The notes below the pieces were generated by a model, which was given only the letters and a program-made list of their open reading frames with translations, did no database searches and had not been told where the DNA came from. Both the position numbers and the translations under genes were made by a program. A stretch of DNA of 64,000 nucleotides from assembly GCA_018127085.1 (NCBI GenBank), contig CM030728.1, positions 310,001-374,000 of the forward strand, written 5' to 3'. Shown here piece by piece: positions 42,401-54,027 of the stretch (within the stretch, counting starts at the first letter, position 1; every line of letters begins with the position of its first letter). This DNA is from Pneumocystis sp. 'macacae' (Eukaryota > Ascomycota > Pneumocystomycetes > Pneumocystales > Pneumocystaceae).

Positions 42401-42505
42401 ATAAAATATTGTCAAACATAAGGTAGATTTTTTTGTTAATATTCCATCATTTTTAGTTGTTTTAGCTACTATTCTGACAAAATAAATATTGATAATAAAA
42501 ATTGA
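39409..42505 (+). CDS. lro1: Phospholipid:diacylglycerol acyltransferase (PDAT)
   Basis: LCAT-family ER enzyme that makes triacylglycerol by moving an acyl chain from phospholipid to diacylglycerol. It starts at ATG 39409 with a basic cytosolic tail and one membrane span (VVFVFGIIVGAVMTGIF). Then come the lid region VIVPGVISTGLESW with its Trp, WTMLRAILMDKKCW, LDPEGIKLRAAQG, AAYDWRLSF, the nucleophile elbow ISHSMGSQ (catalytic Ser), ISGSLLGTPKAV, WINPLEVSLPNAP, GIGKPTERAYWY, and the catalytic Asp/His region ending with GLRGGSKTADHVDILG. More than a dozen short introns. Near the 3' end the frame before the last introns does not join cleanly (42300-42352), so the C-terminus is uncertain; the favoured reading ends at TGA 42503-42505. 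Confidence 0.9.
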
Positions 42506-42636
42506 AATATAATTTTAAATATTCTATATTTTTGGAAATATATATGTATAAATTTAACAATAAAAATATACTTGATAATTAAATTGTTAAATTATAATAT
42601 GATATTTTTATATGTAGTACTAGTATAGCTATTTTG

Positions 42637-44433
42637 TTATAATAAAAGTTTTCTAGGATCTTCTATGTATTCTTTAAGTAGGCGTAGAAACGTAACAGAT
42701 TCACGTCCATCTACAAGACGATGATCATATGTTAAAGCCAAATACCTAGTTATTTAAATAAGGAATAAAGTTGTTTAAAATGATCTTACATTATAGGGCG
42801 AGCAACTATTTGACCATTTATTACTACAGCTCTATCTTTGATAGCATGTAACCCTAAAACAGCCGTTTGTGGAAGATTTATAATTGGTGTGCCTATTATA
42901 TTAATATAATATTTTTATGGAAAAAAAAATTATTACTTAACATTGATCCAAAAACGCCTCCATTAGATATAGTGAAAGTTCCTCCAACTGTATCCTCTAT
43001 AGTAAGTTTATTTTCACGAGCCTATATAATTAGATTTCATATTTTAAAAAATAAGAAAAACCTTTGAGGATAATTCTGATAATGTTTTTTCAATTTCTAT
43101 AAAACTTAATGTTTCAGCATTGCGGATTACTGGTGTAACTAGTCCTTTAGGTGTAGCTACAGCTACACTGATATCTACATAATCTCGATAAATAATTTTA
43201 TCCCCCTCATTTGGTCCAGTAATAGATGCATTTATAACAGGGATTTTTTTTAATGCTGCAATAGATGCTTTGATAAATGCACTCATGAATCCTAGCTTTA
43301 TGCCTGTTTCTTTAAGAATTTCATCTTTATATAAAGACCTCATCTCAATTATGCTTGACATATCTACTTCATTAAAAGTTGTTAAAAAAGCAGTGGTATT
43401 TTGGGATTCTTTGAGTCTAGAAGCAATACGTGATCTCATTCGAGTCATTTTTACCTTTAAATGTATTTAGGAAATGACTAAAAATTATGGTATATTTACA
43501 ATATGTTCTTGTCTATTGCTTTGAGATACTTTAGACATACTAAATGAACTAAATCCTGGTTTTTCTGAAATAGGTATAAATTGGTTAACATTTTTTGTTT
43601 CAGTACTTTCTTCTTTTAGTACATTTTTTTTGAATTCTATCTTTGAAGGTTTAACATCATTGTTAGATTGAGGTTCTTTTGATTCAGAAACAGTTTCTGT
43701 ATTTTTAATATTTTGAAGATGCTTAAAATTTAACGTATCTATAAAATATTAGTTAAAGTTCATAATTAAATTTGGACCATATTATTTACTTTTTGACTGT
43801 TCATTGCTCAATTCAATCACACATATGTTTTGACCAGTTTGTACAATATCTTCTTCGTGTTTTAAAATTTCTTTTAAAATCCCTGAAACTGGTGAATTAA
43901 CTGAAACATCAATCTATGGATATAGTTATTTATTTAGAAAAGAAAAATACGGATATACTTTATCTGTTTCTATTGTTGCAATTTCGTCATCTTGATTTAT
44001 AAAATCACCAATTTCTATGAAAAGTTTAATTGTTTTTGAAAAAAATTGTTTTTAGGATACTCTTATTCCACTGTTTTAGTGTTCCTTCTGTTATTGATTC
44101 TGCCATTTGAGGTACCTGAATGGTTTTGGTTGCTATATTTTTATTAGATTATATTAAATTTTTAGAAGATTTACCATATGTTTGAATTTTATTTAATTGT
44201 TTGATTTTATCTGGAACATATTGAAAACTGTTCAAATAAATTGTTTAAAATAAGAAAAACTATTAAAAAGGTATTAAACTTTACTTTTTAATATACGAAG
44301 TTTCAAAAGTATTGTTAATTGTTTGAAGTTTATAAAAGCTATTATATGATTTTGATACTTTTGTAAATCCATGAGACATAATAGTTTGAAGTCTTTTTTG
44401 ATACTGTATGCTTCTTGATGTAAAGAACCGCAT
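42637..44433 (-). CDS. kgd2: 2-oxoglutarate dehydrogenase E2 (dihydrolipoyl succinyltransferase)
   Basis: Mitochondrial E2 core of the 2-oxoglutarate dehydrogenase complex (TCA cycle). The start at 44433 gives a presequence rich in Arg/Ser/Lys and poor in acids ([18 protein letters not shown]). The lipoyl domain follows: [16 protein letters not shown] and ETDK with the lipoyl Lys. A Pro/Glu/Ser linker comes next, then no obvious E3-binding domain, as usual for this E2. The catalytic domain begins [17 protein letters not shown], with [45 protein letters not shown] and the active-site motif DHRLVDGRE. Stop at 42637-42639. At least six short introns. It converges on lro1. Confidence 0.93.
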
Positions 44434-44735
44434 TAGATACAAGCTATTTAATGGTTTTAATGTTTTTTTTTTTTGATTTTAGTTATTGCGATTGTATATT
44501 ACATTTTTATACGAATTAGAAAAAAATATAATTGTTAAATTTAGTTAATATATATAAACTTAATTTACAATATAAATTGCGAGATTCTTATTTTGATATA
44601 TTGGTAATAAAATTATAAAGGATAATATTATATGTATTCTTAAAATCATTAAAATTTTCAATATCGAAAGAATTTTGCTTAAGAACTATATTAAGTGCTG
44701 TTTAAGATTTAGATATTTAATATTATTAGAATTTA
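44434..44735. promoter_or_regulatory. Divergent kgd2/NDUFB9 promoter region
   Basis: 302 bp between start codons of two mitochondrial respiratory genes. A shared promoter is likely; AT-rich, no motif I can name. Confidence 0.4.
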
Positions 44736-45089
44736 ATGAAATTACATTTTTCAAATTTTCATCGGTCTAGAGTGCTTTCTCTTTATAGACGTGCTTTAAA
44801 ATTATCACTCGATTGGTGTATTAGGAGAGATGTTTGGAGAATAGAAGCATTAAAAATAAGATCTCGTTTTGAGTCTAATAAGAATATTTGTGATCCGTGG
44901 CGACTTTCGGCTATTCTTGAAGAAACTGAAGCAATTTTGAAAATGTATAAGCATCCTGATCCTTATATTGGTTAGTTCTAGAAGTTTTTTAACATTATAA
45001 TAAAATAAACTATTATAGTTCCTACGTCGCCAGGGGGTTCAAAATGGGAACGAAATATCCCTCCTACTGCGCATGTATGTAGTTTTTAA
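44736..45089 (+). CDS. ndufb9: NADH dehydrogenase (complex I) B22 subunit, NDUFB9
   Basis: LYR-family accessory subunit of mitochondrial complex I. Exons 44736..44970 and 45019..45089, 101 aa, the usual family size. Landmarks: HRSRVLSLYRRALKLS, containing the LYR motif in the form VLSLYRR; SLDWCIRRDVWR; ALKIRSRFESNK; ILEETEAILKMYKHPDPYI; and PGGSKWERNIPP. The intron join completes Val before PTSPGG. Start ATG 44736 lies directly before the conserved HRSRV block. Its presence says this fungus keeps complex I, unlike fission yeast and budding yeast. Confidence 0.93.
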
Positions 45090-45287
45090 TAATTATATTT
45101 TAGTATAATGTTCAAACAGCTTAAAACTGAACATTAATATAGTATTGATTTTGTTTTTGATACAACTTTAGTATAATGATGTTTTATGAGTATATTATAA
45201 TTTTATAGAATTTATTGTGTATATATATTTTGTATTAATTTTTAATGTTTTAAAATATTTAACTGCTTGCTACGATAAACAAAATTA

Positions 45288-46787
45288 ATGCCATATCTTA
45301 ATTCTAGTGCACTTTTTGAGAAAGATAGGGTGTCTCAAGCACATGCTCCTAAGTTCCTAGGATCTTTAAATACTTGCAATTCTAATACAACTGCGAAATG
45401 TTTCCAGATATTTGATAAAGCTTCTGGATTTTCTATTGTTAAGCATAACTGGAAACTGTCTAAATTAACAAATGATTCTGCCGTTAATAGTTTTAATAAT
45501 ATAGCTACTGCTAGTGGTAATTCAGTAAGTATTTCTAGATATGATTTAACGTTCTTATATTGGTAGATAACTGGGCGAGTTGTTTTGGATAGATTTGATA
45601 GACTTTATGCAAGTAGTCCAATGCCTAAATTAGTAAATGAGGCCTATTTTAAATTGTCGAATACGCTTCCGCATGGTACATTAACAATGGGGTCCTCTGA
45701 TGTTTTAAAAGCGACTAGTTTTTCTTTGGGTATATCTGAAAGTTTTTTTCAAAATTCTTGTCTATTACAGCAAAAAAAAGTAACATATAATGGCGAGATT
45801 ACTCCAAAGCGCTCTAAAAGTTTTGTTTTTGCATCTGGTTTAAAAAAGTATGATAATCCATGTGATTTAGTAAGAAAAAAATGTTTAAAACGTATACCTC
45901 AAAATATGTTAAATTTAAATATTCAAAAACTCAATGATCAGTTGAATTCTTCTGTTGAACCTGGCTATTCTTCTGTAACAAAAAAAGGTGATTTTATAAT
46001 ATTGTATGGTTTAGCTATGATTTTAATGATGTTATAGCGAATGTAAAATTTTTAGACACTTTGGCTTCTAGTGAGTCTGATAAATTTATATCTACTAGTG
46101 AGTCTTTTGGTAATACTTTAAAAGTAGATAAAATTAGTTGTTCTTCGGCTGCTGATGTTTCAAATAAACATGATGCTGTAATAAAAAATGATTTTCATAT
46201 ATTTTTTTCTAGATTATCTAAATGTGATGCTAAAATTCAATGTTCGTGTGTCATGGATGACTACAGGAACTTGCTTACTTTCCTAGATTCTAGTAATTCA
46301 TCTACTAAGGACATATCTGCCGATAAAAATAATGAATTGAATGAAACGTGTTATAAAAAAAAAAAGAATATCAATAGGAAGATTTTTGATGTATTTGCTT
46401 TGTTTAAAAGAAATGATATTGATTTATTTTAGAAGCCTCTGAGAAAGAAGACACGATTTTCTTTAACCGAGAATGAGTTAAAAAATCTTTCTATTTTTGG
46501 AGGTTATATTTCTCAAGAGAAATTAAAAAGAAGGAGGCGTCCACCGGGAAAATGGTGGCTTGTAAGCTCAAATCGTTCATGTGATTCTCTAGAAAGAAGC
46601 GATACATCTCCAATGCTAAACAAAAATAGAAATTCTAGTTTTCGACTTATTAACAATAAACGTGATAATAAACGTTCTGGTGATTCTTCAAGTTTAATAG
46701 GTAAATATAATTATGAATTTTATTTTTTCTAAAAACAAATAAGTAAATCTTAAGCATACTGCGAACTTGTATGATTTTTCCGATTAA
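45288..46787 (+). CDS. Unrecognised Ser-rich protein with basic C-terminal motif
   Basis: Spliced gene with no family I can name. Exons 45288..45524, 45567..45987, 46038..46390, 46433..46700, 46744..46787 give 440 aa; if the last intron is retained it stops at 46730-46732. The protein is Ser/Asn/Lys-rich and probably mostly disordered. Short conserved-looking parts are VLDRFDRLYASSPMPK, NTLPHGTLTMGSS, CDLVRKKCLKRIP, and near the C-terminus KPLRKKTRF, NLSIFGGYIS and the striking KLKRRRRPPGKWWLV. An Arg cluster followed by Pro-Pro-Gly-x-Trp-Trp suggests a nuclear or chromatin docking motif, possibly kinetochore-type; that is a guess. All four joins keep frame, which argues for a real gene. Confidence 0.6.
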
Positions 46788-47092
46788 ACATTTATGTAAT
46801 ATTAAGTCTAATATACGAATACAATATACATTTGTTTCTTGTAAAAACAATGATAAATGTGTTGAATTTATTATATTTATATATCCGGTTTTATAATATA
46901 TACGAGATATTGTGAGATATTGGAAAACAAACACATTATAAATCCTAGATCTTTAAAAAGCAATATATTAATGAGAAGATATTAATCCACTTGTTAAGTT
47001 AATGTTATTATATACAAAACAACAATACAGGAAAAAAACATATTCTTGTTTCAGTCATTCATATAGATCTGAATGTATATAAAAGTGCATAA
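46788..47092. other. Spacer between convergent unknown gene and H2A
   Basis: 305 bp where the plus-strand unknown gene and H2A converge. A minus-strand 94-codon frame crosses it but overlaps the end of the plus gene and has no family features. Confidence 0.35.
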
Positions 47093-47663
<571 letters not shown>

Positions 47664-48246
47664 TTCTATAGTTTTAGAATATTTTCACTTGGTTTTTTTA
47701 TTGAATTTTCTTGGTTTGCTATGATAATATACGGGACAACACGGAATAATTACCTCGTTATAATAAATTCCGCATCAATAAAAATTCTAAATTTTATCGA
47801 AGAACTTGACGTGTTTACATTCCTCTGTTGCTATAGTGAAATTATGAAAAAAAAAATAATTAGATATTATATAAAATAATGAAATACATCGTGATATAGT
47901 TATTTTTGTGTGTATGTATATGTTTTGTTTTTATATTATTTAGTTTAAAAAAAAAAACAAATGTTTTATAATTTACATAGTTTTTATTTTGCTTTTATTT
48001 TTCTTAGAATGAATTCTTGTGGGTTAGGGGTATTATTATTAGGTCAGTTTTGATGTATTGAAGAAATAAAGGATATATTGATTTAATTTTTATGGTTTAA
48101 TAGTTATTGCATTTATAAAATTGTATAATTGAAATAGTGTTCTTTTTGAAGTATGTTTCAAAAAATTTTTGAAAAAAAGTTAGTTATTTAAGTAAGGGTT
48201 TATCAGAAGAAATATCTATTGAAAAAAAGAATATGAAAAAAAATAA
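47664..48246. promoter_or_regulatory. H2A/H2B divergent promoter with AACCCT-like box
   Basis: Spacer between the H2A start and the H2B relic. It contains an inverted repeat CGGAAT (47742-47747) / ATTCCG (47767-47772) about 80-110 bp upstream of the H2A ATG, and a GGGTTAGGGG element at 48021-48030, whose reverse complement CCCCTAACCC resembles the AACCCT box found in fission yeast histone promoters (bound there by Ams2). No ORF. Confidence 0.5.
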
Positions 48247-48555
48247 CTACTTTTGATAAAAGAAAACTTATCTATCTTATATTTATAAGGTTTTGAAACA
48301 GATTCATCTTGATACTAGTATATCGAATAAGGCAATGTCAATTCTTAATAGTTTTGTAAATGGTAATTTTTATGAGTTAGAAATCTGTTTTAAAATTTGT
48401 AAATATTTTTGAGCGTATTGTTGGTGAAGTTTCAAAGTTTTATTCATATAATAGAAAATTGACTTTTTTTCCGTGAAATTCAGACTTCTATTTGTTAAAT
48501 GTTTCCAGGTGAACTTACAAAACATGCAGTGCCAGGAGCCAAAATTGTAACAAGT
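48247..48555 (+). pseudogene. Decayed histone H2B gene
   Basis: Clear H2B sequence, broken. Recognisable in order: [21 protein letters not shown] then [11 protein letters not shown] (frame from 48263); [20 protein letters not shown] (from 48405); REIQTSIC (48472-48495); MFPGELTKHAV (from 48499). Breaks: stops and a frame change before the TYLSYI block; an intron with donor GTAATT at about 48364 whose acceptor reads TGTAA where TGTAG is expected; a frame change in the T run near 48464; and an in-frame TAA at 48496-48498 where H2B has Leu. One codon is also missing after HAV. Several independent lesions argue against a single sequencing error. The position, head-to-head with H2A, is the ancestral H2A-H2B arrangement. 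Confidence 0.85.
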
Positions 48556-50329
48556 ATTTATTTTTTTATTTTTTGAATATTTGTTTGAATATTTGGTAAA
48601 GTTTATAGAATATTCGTTAAGCGAATATTACTACATTTGTATAATAGTAATTGATTTTTGTTTTTGTTAATGTTTGTAATTTACTTTGATCTTGTTTTCC
48701 ATTATAAATGTTTTTCATTATAAATTTGTTTAATTGTTTAAATATATGTGTAAATGTAACAATTATATTGTGTTGTGTTTTTTTTATTAGATTTACGTAA
48801 ATTTGTTCAAGTTTATAGTATATGTAATGGCTTTATACTTTTAAATATATGCTAATATAAACATATTAATATTTGTGTTTTATTTTAAAATAATTTTATA
48901 GTGTTTGTAATAATATGCTCTATCTTATCAACACTATAGATACATAACGATATGATTGATGTGTATGAATGTATATGAGATTTATGTTTTATAACTATAA
49001 ATATATATTTTAAAAAAATATTGAATAATTTAATTATTCAATGATTTTAGATTTTAGAAAATGTAATTTAATAATATATATATTTAATATATATATTTAT
49101 AATAATATATTAGATAAATATATATAGATTTTAATTAAATATATATAAATGTAATAAATAAATGAAATGTATAATATATAGCATTAAAATATACAATGTA
49201 CTATCAGTTAATAATTATGTAATTTATCCTAATTGTTTTATTTTAATTACATTTTTTTTTTACATCATAATATGATTAAAATATTATGAATTTATATATT
49301 ATTTTTTTTCATAAAATATATTATTTATTTTATTAATAATTAAAATACAATATAATATACACTTATATAATCAATGATATATATGTATTTTTATTTAAAA
49401 AATTTATTTAAATTTAAAAATATATACCAATTTTTTGTAAATTGAGGTTTATATATATATAATTATTTTCTATTGTAATCTATTTTTATTATTTTAATAA
49501 TGTCCTAATAATTATGAAAGTATATTTTTTAATCCATATTTTAGTATAAATTATCTATATAAATTTTAAAATTTAATTATATTTTAGGTATTATATTGTA
49601 TATTCATTAATTATTATGAATATTATATATCAATTACTGTTTATTTATATATAATATTATATAATACATTTACAATTAAATTTAAAGGAAATATATTGTG
49701 TATAGTTAATATACTAATTATTTTTAAAAAATAAATGTTATTTTCTGAATATATATACTAAAAATTAAACAATATACATACATGAGAGTTTATAAATTAT
49801 TATGTCAATTATATAGTAATCAGTTTATAAAATAATATATAAATACACATTAACCCTAATAAAATATATGAAATATCTTTAACTATAAAAATATATATTA
49901 AAAGAGTACAATAGAATAATATATTTAAAATTATCTATAACATTAAAATAACTTTATATTACACTATTTTTACATATGTCTATAATATAAATTTCTCTAA
50001 AATGTTCTCTAAAATGATTCAAATTTTACATATTAAAATAATGATAAAAAAATGACTTAATCATATATAGTTATAATATATATATATTATTTTATTACTA
50101 GTATATTATTTATATGCTAATAACAATATTATAGAATTATTGTACTATAATAAAAAATTATAGTTATTTAATGAATTAAACAAGATTTTATAAATTAATA
50201 CAGTACATAAATTCATATTTTATATGGAATATACAGAAATATTTAAATAACCATTTCAACAATTTTACATAAAAATCATCAATCCAAATTCAACAATTGA
50301 AAATTAAACATATATTTAAAAACATATTT
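48556..50329. other. Extremely AT-rich gene-free block
   Basis: 1.8 kb with almost no G/C, made of TATA and ATAT tracts, from the H2B relic to the cwc22 stop codon. No ORF over 60 codons, no RNA gene. It contains one AACCCTAA element at 49852-49859. I see no tandem unit of regular length; the block looks like decayed non-coding DNA. Confidence 0.5.
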
Positions 50330-52919
50330 CTAACGACTACGTGATCGAGAACTATGTAATTTAGAATGACTATGTATACGAGAATTCAACATCCTAGAAC
50401 GACTATGTGAGCGAGAACGACTTCGCAATCTAGAGTGACCATATATACGAGAATCCAGCATTTTGGAATGATTACGTGAATAAGAATGACTTTGCAATAT
50501 GGAACGACTACGGATACGAGAACCTCGCATTCTTCTAGAACTACGTGACCGAGAACGACATTGCTGTCTAGAACGACTACGTACACGAGAGCCATGTTTT
50601 CTAGAACTACATGATCGGGAACGACTTTGTTGCCTAGAAAAACTACGTATACAAGAGTCATGTGTTCTTCTAGATTCACGTGGTGATTCACGTGGTCGCG
50701 AACAAGATTTTGAAGACCCAGAAGTATCATTGGAATAAGTCTCTGACAAATATGAAGTAGTATATGATGCAGTACTTATTGGAGATGATATAGACTTCGA
50801 AAGAGATTGTTTTGCATTAATATCATCCTAAAAAAACATGATTAAACATATTTTTTCAAGGAAAGATTCAAAAAAATCATACTTTTATAGTTTCTAAATG
50901 CTCACGCAACTGAACAGTTATCATTCCTAACCCTATGGAAGTAAAATAATTTATCGCAAATCTAATATTTTTTGGATTATTTCGAGGAAACATATCACAA
51001 AGAGATTCTTGTAAATTTGGATCTTTTAATCGTGTATCTAATTCACGTATACCAAGAACTCCCATTAACTCTTGAAATAATATTTTAACAAAAATTCTAG
51101 AACTACTAGTCGTCTCATCTTCATTTAAATGAATACAACGCATAACATGCCAACTTATAGCATCAGATGATAAAAGATGACCAAAAAATGTAGCAATATT
51201 ACGAAGCCTATTTGTTTCATAACGATGTATGATATCATAATAATTTAAAAATGTTTGTTCAAAATTTTCAGTCCAAAAACGGTTTAATTTGCAAAATCGT
51301 TCACCAATTAAACCATAAAACCGAGAATAAGTTCTTTCTTGACTACAACATTCAATAATCATATTGCACATTTCAATCTAATAAATTTAATAAGATATAA
51401 TATAAAAAGAATCCTAAAAATACCTCTTGCCCCTCTTGAATATTTATTTTCATAAGCTTATGAGCACATTCTTCAAAATTAACACTAGACATAATAGTAA
51501 GATATATAGTTCGTCGAAGATTTATTAACGCTTGATTTGTTTCATCTTTTATATGCATTTTATCATCACCTACTTTTTAAAGATGAATATTTCTATAATA
51601 AAAAAAAAATATAACCTTGTTCATCTGTACTCTCAGACGAGCTTTCACTATCAGAAGATTCATCAGTATCATCACCTAATATTTCGTCTTTAATCTTTTT
51701 ATATTGATCTTCGTTTTCTTGCCACTGTGGATCATATTTGAATATACCCAAACCTTCTTGAACATCTAACTCATCATTCAAACTCAACATGTGAGTAATT
51801 TGATCACCATCTTCTACTAAATCAAGACCCTCTGGAATAATAGGATTATCCTTATATTTGTCCCTTCTAACTTGAAAAAGCACTTCTATCATATATTGAA
51901 CCCTTTTCTCAATAGCACCTTCATGCAAAATAGCCCGAAATCGTTCAAAAACAGCATTACTACCACGTGGAGAAACATCCGCCAAATATGCTCCAACTTC
52001 TCTCATAAAACCAACTGCAACTTCAACAGCATCATTTGAAGGTCTTTCTAAAAGCAATGCCAATATTTCAAGAGCAACCAATTCTTGAGCGACTTGATGA
52101 TTGATCAAATGAGCGATAAACATAGTAGAAGATAAACAAAAAAACTAAAATTATATGTCAAATTTAAAAATCAGGCTATTATTCTTAAACCTTGTCATTT
52201 CTTTTATAAGCTTTCCGAAATTGTACAATTAAACGAGTAAGAAGTAATTCACCAATAGATGGTAACTTTGTATTAATTATAGCAGTCAAAGCCGAATAAA
52301 TTGGAGTAAATGGTAAAGATACTGCCTGTGCTTTCATAATAGAGCGACAATAAAGACCGCGACCACGAATAAGATTTTCACCAAATAATTCAACAACAAT
52401 ATTTTTAATATTTATAGTATTAACCTTAACTATCAAAAACAAGTATATTCTTGCAACTCAGATACCTTATTAATAAGACCATTGATACTTTTTTTAAGAG
52501 CTTCCCAGTACATACGCTGATATTCTTTACTTTCTTTATCAGTAATCTGTGCTTGCAATGCTTTTAGTCGTGCAGGCGGAACATAAACGCCACCTAATAT
52601 ATCTTAAAAAAACTAAAAAATAAATGCAAAACTTACCAGCACGTGTATTCATTAACCGCTCAAATTCAACTTTTGGATCAAACACTGACTTTAATTCCGA
52701 ATGAGTATAATTGACATTCTCAAACTCATTATTTACTTGATGTTGTTTCATATTTTTAACGTCAAAACTTGTGTTAGGAAGATTATTAGATAAAGATGTC
52801 CATGGAGCAGAAATTCGTTCTTTCGAAGAACCTAAAGAAAGAATCTGAGAACTTTTTTCAAGTGGAGAATAAGGTGATCTTTTAGTATTGAAAACAGATC
52901 CATCCTTAGTATCATCCAT
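50330..52919 (-). CDS. cwc22: Cwc22, spliceosome factor (MIF4G + MA3)
   Basis: Spliceosomal protein that loads eIF4A3 (in species with the exon junction complex) and is essential for pre-mRNA splicing. It starts at 52919 with a Ser-rich tail, then [15 protein letters not shown], then [24 protein letters not shown], the MIF4G domain ([66 protein letters not shown]), an acidic linker ([15 protein letters not shown]), the MA3 domain ([59 protein letters not shown]), and a long RS-repeat tail (to 50330). At least six short introns. The RS tail is encoded by imperfect tandem DNA repeats and may vary in length between strains. Confidence 0.94.
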
Positions 52920-54027
52920 GTTATTTCTTTGAGACTAAAAATATTTAATTGTTATTATTTAATAAAATTTCCAAATACCTTTTATTTTCTAAACGAACAA
53001 TTTTCATGATTACGAATTAATGTTTTTATGTATTAATACATTTTTAAAATTATTTTATAATTTCTAATTTATATAATTATTTCAATAGTAAATACAAGCT
53101 ATCATATATTAACTATATATAAAATTTTAGAACAATAATACACATAATAAATCTTACAAAAAAATTATGTTTAAAATTATTTTATTCTTTCAAAAATTAT
53201 TAAAAAAATAACATAATAATATATATAACTATCAATTCATGAAATAAATTATAGTATTATCTCAAGTAAATTATTGCTATAGTACTATACAAAATGACAT
53301 TAAAAGTCGCTTAAAACATTTTTTTTAAAATATCATACAGTAAAAATCATACGAAAAAGTCATTTTGTAAATATAAATATTTCAAATAATTACGTTTTAT
53401 TACTTATATACTATATATACATTCTTTTTCATAATTCATATATTTTTTTTAAGGAGTTTTAATTTCAATTAAATATTAATTAATTTTCATGATCTTATTT
53501 CATATTATCACATTATTAATTTAATTATAATAATTTATAAATAAATCTAAAATGGTATAAGATATCAAACCTCAATCTTAAAATTAAAATATCAAAAAAA
53601 AATTATTTTTTTATTTATACTTCAAAAATATTTAACAAAAAACAAAAAATTTTTAATAAAAATAAATTTTAGGATTTATTTATTCAAAAACAATATGTAA
53701 TTAACATTTTTTCAGTCATTAAAAACTATAAAATATACCAATTAATATTTTAAAAAAACATTCGTCAAATTTAAACATAAATATCAAAAAAAAACGTACA
53801 AAATAAAATATATTTCTATCATCATTCTCTAAACAAATAAATTCTATTCATATCCAATTTATCAATGTGAATGAACTATTTAACTCAAATTATTTATACG
53901 AAATACCATTTCAGTTCATATATATAATTATAATTATTCAAAATATGGAATTCTACCTTTTCAATCTACTATGTATTTTCAATACGTAAAAAAGCATATT
54001 TAGAAATAATACAATAAAGTATTTCAT
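52920..54027. other. Gene-free AT-rich spacer cwc22-gpc1
   Basis: 1.1 kb, very AT-rich, between the cwc22 start and the gpc1 stop (both genes minus). It holds the cwc22 promoter; nothing else recognised. Confidence 0.4.

Noticed and set aside
50499..50738. Arg/Glu-rich plus-strand ORF antisense to the Cwc22 tail
   Set aside because: Antisense shadow of RS repeats; no independent signals.
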